64,000 bases of DNA from Hydrogenophaga sp. (GTDB lineage: Bacteria > Pseudomonadota > Gammaproteobacteria > Burkholderiales > Burkholderiaceae_C): the NCBI RefSeq assembly GCF_014773545.1, contig NZ_SDDV01000002.1, forward strand, positions 62,001-126,000. Direction: 5' to 3'. The notes under the pieces are model-generated. The model ran no database searches. It saw only the letters and a list, made by a program, of their open reading frames with translations, and was not told the DNA's origin. The translations under genes and the position numbers were made by a program. Below are positions 58,340 through 64,000 of this stretch, piece by piece. Numbering within the stretch: position 1 is the stretch's first letter; every line of letters begins with the position of its first letter.

Positions 58340-59344
58340 ATGACACCTGCACCACCCCCCAACACAGCGCGTCGGCGCCACCTGCTGGGCGCGGCCGCCG
58401 CTGCCCTGGTCCTGCCCTCGGCCTGGGCCCGCGCGCCCGGCAGCAGCGGCCGCATCCGGCTGGTGATTCCTTTTTCGGCCGGAGCCACGTCCGATTTGCT
58501 GGCCCGCCCGATCGTGGCCGCGCTGGAAAGCGAGCTCGGCCAGACCATCGTGATTGAAAACAAACCCGGCGTGGGCGGCATGCTGGGCGCGGCCGAGGTG
58601 GCGCGCGCCGCGCCTGACGGCCTGACCCTGGCCTGGGGCACGGTCAGCAACCACGCGATTGCGCCCAGCCTGTTCACCCAACCCCTGTACGATCCGCTGC
58701 GCGACTTCACCCCCGTTGCGCTGCTGCTGAGCGTGCCGCATGTGGTGATGGTGCACCCCAGCGTGCCGGCGCGCAACGTGCCCGAATTGGTTGCGCTGCT
58801 GCGCGCCAACCCGGGCCGCTTCGACTACGCCAGTTCGGGCAACGGCACCATCTCGCACCTGATTGCCGAGGCTTTCAAGGCCGCCACCCGTACCTTTTCA
58901 GTTCATATTCCGTACCGCTCGTCGGCTCAGGGCCTGCCGGACTTCATTGCCGGGCGGGTGGCGCTGATGTTCGACACCGTGGTGATGTCGCGCCCCTTGG
59001 TGCAAGACGGCCGTGCGCGTGGTCTGGCCGTGACTTCCGCGCAACGCTCGCACGTCTTGCCCGAACTGCCGACCCTGCAGGAGTCGGGCCTGGCCGAGCT
59101 GCGCGATTTCGAGGCCAGCGGCTGGTTTGGCATCTACGGCCCGCCGCAGTTGCCCGCCCCAGTGGTCGAACGCCTGAACGCGGCATTGAACCGGGTCTTG
59201 CAGCGCAGCGATCTGCAAGCCAGCCTGCGCGCCACCGGAGCCAGCATTCTGGGCGGCACGGCGGCGCATTTTGCGGCGCACAACCAGCGCGAGGTGGCGC
59301 GCTGGTCGGCACTGATACGTCGCCTGGGCGTGCGCGTCGATTGA
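58340..59344 (+). CDS. Bug/TctC-type periplasmic solute-binding protein
   Basis: The 334-residue tripartite tricarboxylate-transporter-type receptor has a leader 'ARRRHLLGAAAAALVLPSAWA'. Motifs are 'IRLVIPFSAGATSDLLARPIV', 'VIENKPGVGGMLGAAEVARAAPDG', 'RFDYASSGNGTISHLIAEAFKAA' and 'ELPTLQESGLAELRDFEASGWFGI', all typical of Bug proteins. No tctA or tctB membrane gene accompanies it, as with most Bug genes. Its place between hmuU and hmuV suggests a ligand related to iron or heme, but this is not shown. Confidence 0.88.
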   Translation: MTPAPPPNTARRRHLLGAAAAALVLPSAWARAPGSSGRIRLVIPFSAGATSDLLARPIVAALESELGQTIVIENKPGVGGMLGAAEVARAAPDGLTLAWGTVSNHAIAPSLFTQPLYDPLRDFTPVALLLSVPHVVMVHPSVPARNVPELVALLRANPGRFDYASSGNGTISHLIAEAFKAATRTFSVHIPYRSSAQGLPDFIAGRVALMFDTVVMSRPLVQDGRARGLAVTSAQRSHVLPELPTLQESGLAELRDFEASGWFGIYGPPQLPAPVVERLNAALNRVLQRSDLQASLRATGASILGGTAAHFAAHNQREVARWSALIRRLGVRVD

Positions 59345-59353
59345 GCTGCCGCC

Positions 59354-60268
59354 ATGCGCACAACGGATTTATGGACCACCAGGGCCAGCAAGCCCGGTCT
59401 GCAAGCAGCGTCGCGGGCGCGCGCCTGGGCGCCGTCTGCGAGCGGCCCCGACTGCTTGCAGGCGCAGGGGGTGAGCGTGCACGCCGCCGGCGCCAGTTTG
59501 CTGCAAGCGGTCGATTTGCATCTGGACGCCGGTGAAGTGGGCGTCTTGCTGGGGCCCAACGGGGCCGGCAAGTCGACCCTGCTGTCGGTGCTGGCGGGGC
59601 TGCAGGCGCCGCACGCGGGCGCGGTCTGGCTGAATCAGCAACCCGTCAGTGCCGCGCAGTTGCACCGCCTGGCACGCCAGCGCGCCGTGCTGCCGCAGGA
59701 GTGCGCGGTAGCGTTCGACTTTCGCGTGCAAGACGTGGTCGAGCTCGGCCGCTACCCACACCGCCAGCAGCCGGCGTCCCATGAGGCGGCCATCGTTCAG
59801 TCGGCCATGCAGCTCGTCGGCGTGGCGTCCCTGGCGCGGCGCTCACTCGCCAGTTTGAGCGGGGGTGAGCGCGCCCGCGTCCAGCTCGCGCGCGTGCTGG
59901 CGCAAATCTGGCAACCCAGCGCCGACGGTCGCGCCCGCTGGCTGCTGCTGGACGAGCCGACCGCCGCGCTCGATCTGCGGCACCAGCACGAGGTGCTGCT
60001 GACCGTGCGGCGCTGGGCGCGCGAGCAGGGGGTGGGCGTGCTGGCGGTGCTGCACGACTTGAACCTCGCGCTGCGCTACGCCGACCAGGTCTGGGTGCTC
60101 GACGGCGGCTCTCTGGTTGCCAGCGGCCCACCCGCGCACGTGCTGTGCCCGGCGCTGCTGCAACGCGTCTGGCAGGTGCAGGCCAGCCCGGTGCACGCAG
60201 CCGACGGCGTGCTGCAGTTGCTCATTGCGGGCGGCGACGACACGCTGCCCGCCGCGTTTGATCAATGA
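59354..60268 (+). CDS. hmuV: Heme ABC transporter ATP-binding protein HmuV
   Basis: The 304-residue ATPase has Walker A 'GPNGAGKST', Q-loop 'VLPQECAVAFDF', signature 'LSGGERARVQLARVL' and Walker B 'WLLLDEPTAALD'; the H-loop is 'VLAVLHDLNLA'. It powers heme import with HmuU. The first 34 residues are not conserved in the family, so an internal start may be used in place of the ATG at 59354. Confidence 0.92.
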   Translation: MRTTDLWTTRASKPGLQAASRARAWAPSASGPDCLQAQGVSVHAAGASLLQAVDLHLDAGEVGVLLGPNGAGKSTLLSVLAGLQAPHAGAVWLNQQPVSAAQLHRLARQRAVLPQECAVAFDFRVQDVVELGRYPHRQQPASHEAAIVQSAMQLVGVASLARRSLASLSGGERARVQLARVLAQIWQPSADGRARWLLLDEPTAALDLRHQHEVLLTVRRWAREQGVGVLAVLHDLNLALRYADQVWVLDGGSLVASGPPAHVLCPALLQRVWQVQASPVHAADGVLQLLIAGGDDTLPAAFDQ

Positions 60269-60296
60269 CCCCGTGGCCAAGACGAAAGGAGTATTC

Positions 60297-60743
60297 ATGA
60301 GTAACAGCACCAAACCGGGCGGACCGCGCCTGCGCACCCTACACGAGGGCGCCCGTGTGTACGAGCTGGTGGCCGAACACGCCGCGCTGGCGCGCCAGAT
60401 CGGCGGCTTGCAGCGTCAGGTGGGCGCGCAGTTGCAGCACAGCGCGCAGCGAATCGACACGCTGGAGACCCAGTTGCTGCAACTGCGCGCGCAACTGCTC
60501 ATCACGCGCAGCAGCGTTCTGTGGGGGCTGGGTCTGGGATTGGCGGGTCGGCTGGCGTCACGGGCGGCTGCGGCCAGCGCTGCGCGACCGCGTGCCAGCC
60601 AGAGCAGTTGGTCGCAGGCCAGTCAGGTCATTTGCCAGACCGGCTGCGTCGGCCACGCCCACCCCTGGCTGCAAGACGACGGTCTGTGTCTTCGCACCGG
60701 TCAGGCTTGTGAGCAACAAGACGCGGGCAAGCAGGGGGCTTGA
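60297..60743 (+). CDS. Coiled-coil protein with a cysteine-bearing tail, unknown function
   Basis: This 148-residue protein starts after a strong GAAAGGAG site. Residues 20-65 form a heptad-like helix ('YELVAEHAALARQIGGLQRQVGAQLQHSAQRIDTLETQLLQLRAQLL'), followed by a Gly/Ala-rich weakly hydrophobic segment and a tail with four Cys (CQTGC and CLRTGQAC) and two His. The arrangement may bind metal or form disulfides. No family is recognised. It is the last gene of the heme operon. Confidence 0.6.
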   Translation: MSNSTKPGGPRLRTLHEGARVYELVAEHAALARQIGGLQRQVGAQLQHSAQRIDTLETQLLQLRAQLLITRSSVLWGLGLGLAGRLASRAAAASAARPRASQSSWSQASQVICQTGCVGHAHPWLQDDGLCLRTGQACEQQDAGKQGA

Positions 60744-60762
60744 GCGGCTCACGTGACATGAA

Positions 60763-60922
60763 CCTAAATCCGGCAGTTGACCGCGCAGTTTGCGCTGGAA
60801 ACGCCCAGGAACACACACTCATTTGACCACGAAGGCGCTCACCTGCTGGGTGAGAGCGCTACGCACCCGATTGAGCCGCCCTGGGGCGGCCCACTCGGGC
60901 GCGTCCAACTGCCGGATTTAGG
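60763..60922. mobile_element. MITE-like element with 17-bp perfect terminal inverted repeats
   Basis: CCTAAATCCGGCAGTTG at 60763-60779 is the exact reverse complement of 60906-60922, with 126 bases between. The interior carries no transposase; a 28-codon minus-strand frame ending in TGA might be a transposase scrap. It occupies most of the 238-base gap between the heme operon and the next gene. Confidence 0.6.
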
Positions 60923-60981
60923 ATGACTCAAAATGACCGAACCGGGCTCAGTTTTTCCTGCGCTTGGCCGATGTAGCGAGC

Positions 60982-61593
60982 ATGCACGCGATCGTCCGTT
61001 CCTGCGCCCGTCTGGTGCCCGCCTGGCAGCGCTGGGCTGCGGGCGCTGTGCTGCTGGGTGTCTCGGCCCTGTCGTGGGCGACCGAAGCAGCGCCGCCCCA
61101 GCCCGAGTGGACACTGACGTCTGACGGTGCCCACCTCATTCAGCACAGCTCCCGGTTGATCTGGACGCGCTGTGCCGCAGGGCTGCGCTGGAATGGCAGG
61201 CATTGCGTGGGCCAGTTGCTGTTGCTGGATCACAGCGCAGCCAACGCCCTGGCACGCCAACGGGCCAGGGATGAGGGTGTGGCCTGGCGTTTGCCGCACC
61301 TGAAAGAATTGCAACAACTGGCCCGCCTGAGCCAGCAATCACCCGGCGCAGGCCGGGCCACGCTGCCTGTGGCCAGCCAGGGCTGGAGCTGGAGCGCTAC
61401 CGCTGCCATCAGGATGCGTTCGGTCAATATCTACAACTACAACAACATTGCGCAAGGCATAAGCGGCCAGAACGTCAACCAGTTGCAGTTCATGCATGGC
61501 TGGGCGGTCCACACGGGCACGGGCGAGCAGCGCAACGATGCGCTCAGGCGCGCGCCCATGATGGTGCTGCTGGTTCGTCCGGCAGGCGATTGA
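60982..61593 (+). CDS. Exported DUF1566-type protein
   Basis: The 203-residue protein has an N-terminal signal peptide ('RWAAGAVLLGVSALSWATEA'). The mature part has 'SRLIWTRCAAGLRWNGRHCVG' and 'AWRLPHLKELQQLARLS', the usual DUF1566 (Lcl-like) signature with 'RLP..KEL', then 'WSWSATAA' and a terminal 'PMMVLLVRP'. Cys pair 'C...C' likely forms a disulfide in the periplasm. Function is unknown. The ATG at 60982 is chosen so that the leader starts normally; a TTG six codons upstream is possible. Confidence 0.75.
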   Translation: MHAIVRSCARLVPAWQRWAAGAVLLGVSALSWATEAAPPQPEWTLTSDGAHLIQHSSRLIWTRCAAGLRWNGRHCVGQLLLLDHSAANALARQRARDEGVAWRLPHLKELQQLARLSQQSPGAGRATLPVASQGWSWSATAAIRMRSVNIYNYNNIAQGISGQNVNQLQFMHGWAVHTGTGEQRNDALRRAPMMVLLVRPAGD

Positions 61594-61610
61594 TCGCGCC
61601 CGCTGCCACT

Positions 61611-62663
61611 TCAGTGCCGCCTGCAAGCCTGTGTCACACGCTGCGCGAGCTGCTGCAGCGCCTGCCAGGGGTCGGTTGGCCAGTCGGCTTGTTTGAGGCC
61701 CTTGACAATGCCGTCTACCGTGTGCGCGTCTTGCAGCCAGTGCGCCAGTTGGGTCTGACTCAGGTGCGGCAAGACGCGCTCGAACAGCTTTTCCTTCACG
61801 CCCCAGATGCGGTTTTCGCGCAGTGCCAGCGGCAGCGCGCGCCCGGCGTCGAGCGCGCGCTTCGCGCGGTTGAGGCTGCGAATGTCTTCGGCCAGTGCCC
61901 AGTGCACCAGCACCGCCGCCTCACCCTCGGCTTGCAGGCCGTCCAACATGCGCTGCGCGCGCAGGCTGTGCCCGCCCAGCACCGCCTCGCAGAGCTTGAA
62001 AACGTCGTAGCGCGCCACGTTGAGCACGGCGGCCTGCACCTGCTCCAGGCTGATTTCACCCACGGGGTGCAGCAGCCCGAGTTTCTGAATTTCTTGCTGC
62101 GCGGCCAGCAGGTTGCCCTCGACCCGGTCGGCAAAAAATTGCAGGGTGCGCTGGCCGGCTTCTCCGGCGGCGACGCGCTGGCCCTGCTGCTGCAAGCGCT
62201 GCGCGATCCAGTTTGGCAGCGCGCTTAGCGTCACCGGATCGACCTTGACGCTCACGCCTGCGCTCTCCAGCGCAGCAAACCAGGCGCTCTTTTGGCTCGC
62301 GCCATCGAGCTTGGGCAGCAGCACCAGCGTGAGGGTGCTGTCGTTGCCGGGCGCGCTGGCGGCGATTTGCTGCAAGGCGGTGGCACCGTCTTTGCCGGGT
62401 TTGCCGGACGGGATGCGGATTTCGACCAGTTGTTTGTCGGCAAACAGACTGAGCGAGTTGACGCTGGCGAGCACCGCACTCCAATCGAAGTGCGCACCCA
62501 GCACGCTGTGTACGCGGCGTTCGCTGTGGCCTTGCTGGCGTGCCGCGGTGCGCAGCGCGTCGGCCGCTTCTTGCAGCAGCAGCGGCTCGTCGCCGTGCAG
62601 CGTGTACAGCTTTTGCAGGCCACGCTGCACGTGGGCTGCAAGTTGGGCGGCAGCAATTTGCAT
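61611..62663 (-). CDS. holA: DNA polymerase III delta subunit
   Basis: The 350-residue clamp-loader subunit opens the beta sliding clamp. 'LYTLHGDEPLLLQEAADALRTAARQQG', 'NSLSLFADKQLVEIRIPSGKPGKDG', 'IAQRLQQQGQRVAAGEAGQRTLQFFADRVEGNLLAAQQEIQKL' follow the HolA family in order, with the clamp-binding 'SLFADKQLVEI' segment. It is the third gene of the leuS-lptE-holA unit, 14 bases after lptE. Confidence 0.93.
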   Translation of the reverse strand: MQIAAAQLAAHVQRGLQKLYTLHGDEPLLLQEAADALRTAARQQGHSERRVHSVLGAHFDWSAVLASVNSLSLFADKQLVEIRIPSGKPGKDGATALQQIAASAPGNDSTLTLVLLPKLDGASQKSAWFAALESAGVSVKVDPVTLSALPNWIAQRLQQQGQRVAAGEAGQRTLQFFADRVEGNLLAAQQEIQKLGLLHPVGEISLEQVQAAVLNVARYDVFKLCEAVLGGHSLRAQRMLDGLQAEGEAAVLVHWALAEDIRSLNRAKRALDAGRALPLALRENRIWGVKEKLFERVLPHLSQTQLAHWLQDAHTVDGIVKGLKQADWPTDPWQALQQLAQRVTQACRRH

Positions 62664-62677
62664 GGCGCGGCGCTGGC

Positions 62678-63226
62678 TCAGCGCGCCGGCACGGCCGCCA
62701 GGCGGCGCATGAGCTGGCGCACGAGATCGGTTTGCATGTCGCGGTAGATTTGCGCTTCTTCGGCCTCTTTGGCCAGTACCGCGCCTTCGGTGAAGCTGAT
62801 GGGGCGCTCGAGCAGCAACTCGGTCTCGGGCAGCAGTTCCTGGCCGTCCGCGCGGCGCAGGCTGAAGCGAAAGCGTGTGCGCAGCAGCAGTTCGCGCACC
62901 TGGCCGGCGGCGGTCTGGCCGACCACGGTGCGTTCGCGCTGATCGGTCATGACGTTCAGCACGACCTGGGCTGCAGCGGCGTTGGCGGGTGTGTCGTGGG
63001 TGAGCACACGCAGTCCGGCCGCGCTGAGCGCGGCACGCAATTCGCGCGTCACCGGTGTGTTTTCGTGGCCTTGCACGCGCAGCGATTCAAAGGCGAAGCG
63101 GGGTGTCCCGCGCAAGACAAAGCCACAGCCGGACAGGCCCAGCAGGGCAGCGCCGCCCAGCGTCAGCGCACGCAGCAGCCGCCGCCGGGTAGGCGCCAGG
63201 GGAGCGACGGGGGAGGAAAGATTCAT
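62678..63226 (-). CDS. lptE: LPS-assembly lipoprotein LptE
   Basis: The 182-residue protein has a lipoprotein signal with lipobox 'LSGC' (Cys34) after 'RRRLLRALTLGGAALLG'. The mature part begins 'GFVLRG', the hallmark start of LptE, and ends in a helix ('AQIYRDMQTDLVRQLMRRLAAV'). It plugs LptD in the outer membrane for LPS insertion. It lies 18 bases after leuS. Confidence 0.93.
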   Translation of the reverse strand: MNLSSPVAPLAPTRRRLLRALTLGGAALLGLSGCGFVLRGTPRFAFESLRVQGHENTPVTRELRAALSAAGLRVLTHDTPANAAAAQVVLNVMTDQRERTVVGQTAAGQVRELLLRTRFRFSLRRADGQELLPETELLLERPISFTEGAVLAKEAEEAQIYRDMQTDLVRQLMRRLAAVPAR

Positions 63227-63244
63227 GGCGAGCAGCGCAGCCTC

Positions 63245-64000
63245 TCAGAGCACGATGTTGACCAAACGCCCCGGCACCAGCACCACCTTCTTGGGGCTGG
63301 TGCCGGGCGCGTGTTTCTGGAACGCAGCGCTGGCCAGCGCTGCGGCTTCGACGGCGGCGCGTTCGGCGCCGGCGGCCACGCGCAGGCTGCCGCGGTGCTT
63401 GCCGTTGATTTGCAGCACCAGTTCGATTTCGTCTTGCTGCAGCGCCGCTTCGTCCGGTGCCGGCCAAGGGGCATCGAGCAACTCGCCCTGGGCGCGGGCG
63501 TAACCCAGTTCCGTCCACAGCGCATGGGCAAGGTGCGGACAGGCCGGGTAGAGCATGCGCAGCAGCAGCGACAGGCCTTCGCAGCGCAGCGCGGCGTCGC
63601 CTGGGCTGTGGTCGAAAGTGAAGTCTTCCAGTGCGTTGAGCAGCTTCATGCAGCCCGAGACCACCGTGTTGTACTGCATGCGCTGGTAGTCGTAGCTGAC
63701 TTGTTTGAGCACCAGGTGCATCTCGCGGCGCAAGGCGCGCGCTTCGGGGCGCAGGCTGGCCTGGCTCAGGTCTTGCGCGCAGGCGGTGCGCAGCGCGTCG
63801 GCGTTGCGGTGTGCACAGGCCCAGACCCGGCGCAAGAAGCGGTAGCTGCCTTCCACCGCCGCGTCGTTCCACTCCAGCGTGGCCTCGGGCGGGGCGGTGA
63901 ACATGGTGTACAGGCGCGCCGTGTCGGCGCCGTATTTTTCGATCAAGTCCTGCGGATCGACACCGTTGTTCTTCGACTTGGACATGGTGCCCACGCCTTC
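63245..64000 (-). CDS. leuS: Leucyl-tRNA synthetase, C-terminal part
   Basis: The last 251 residues are present; the 5' part lies outside the window. The KMSKS loop appears as '[13 protein letters not shown]', followed by '[22 protein letters not shown]', the anticodon-binding domain and the small C-terminal domain ('[15 protein letters not shown]', '[12 protein letters not shown]'). It charges leucine on tRNA(Leu). The Lys-to-Thr change before MSKS leaves the SKS core intact. Confidence 0.96.
   Translation of the reverse strand, partial: EGVGTMSKSKNNGVDPQDLIEKYGADTARLYTMFTAPPEATLEWNDAAVEGSYRFLRRVWACAHRNADALRTACAQDLSQASLRPEARALRREMHLVLKQVSYDYQRMQYNTVVSGCMKLLNALEDFTFDHSPGDAALRCEGLSLLLRMLYPACPHLAHALWTELGYARAQGELLDAPWPAPDEAALQQDEIELVLQINGKHRGSLRVAAGAERAAVEAAALASAAFQKHAPGTSPKKVVLVPGRLVNIVL

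Overview
The window is a GC-rich chromosomal segment of a betaproteobacterium, most likely order Burkholderiales and close to the Comamonadaceae. This rests on gene content and order: a complete dcw cluster ending in ftsZ and lpxC, a two-component pair next to recA-recX, then sucC-sucD, a Bug-type periplasmic binding protein, and a leuS-lptE-holA run. No rRNA or tRNA gene and no CRISPR array was seen.

Layout. 1-2195: AmpG-like muropeptide permease (cut by the window edge), a secreted M48 metalloprotease and a metallo-beta-lactamase-fold hydrolase. 2517-21197: the division and cell-wall cluster mraZ-rsmH-ftsL-ftsI-murE-murF-mraY-murD-ftsW-murG-murC-ddl-ftsQ-ftsA-ftsZ, followed by lpxC and a 59-residue membrane protein; most genes overlap by 1 to 11 bases. 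A 28-codon ORF made by a small duplication bridges ftsW and murG. 21198-28600: fatty acyl-CoA ligase, three transporter-type membrane proteins, alanine racemase, 23-bp tandem repeats and debris of a HicA-like toxin and of an IS21 istB gene.

28604-36260 is an accessory island on the minus strand: a decayed type I restriction locus. hsdM is cut before its catalytic motif, hsdS is absent, a first hsdR copy is a stub of about 67 codons, and a second hsdR is full length with its nuclease and motor motifs intact. Between the two hsdR starts lie a toxin-antitoxin pair and an AlbA-family gene, flanked by 199-bp direct repeats. Next to it are remnants of malate synthase G and of a transposase, and then glcF without glcD or glcE.

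36415-49650: glcF, a copper-type P1B ATPase, a hemerythrin-like protein behind an FNR/Anr-type site, a TctE/TctD-like two-component system, recA-recX, argC, sucC-sucD with a strong terminator, and a VanZ-family protein. 49773-60743 is an iron and heme locus: hemJ, bfd and bfr on the minus strand, divergent from a plus-strand run coding for a TonB-dependent heme receptor, HugZ, a small unknown protein, HmuS, HmuT, HmuU, a ferritin-like protein, a Bug-type binding protein, HmuV and a cysteine-bearing small protein. Fur-like sites lie in front of bfd and of the receptor. 60763-64000: a MITE-like inverted-repeat element, a DUF1566-type exported protein, then holA, lptE and the 3' end of leuS.

The cell-wall block makes and exports the peptidoglycan precursor and assembles the divisome; AmpG and alanine racemase are related (recycling, D-Ala supply). 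The heme block would capture heme at the outer membrane, carry it through periplasm and inner membrane, open the ring to release iron, and store it. No complete, clearly new system is claimed. The two best candidates for follow-up are the toxin-antitoxin/AlbA/HsdR/metallopeptidase block and the extra genes inserted in the heme operon.
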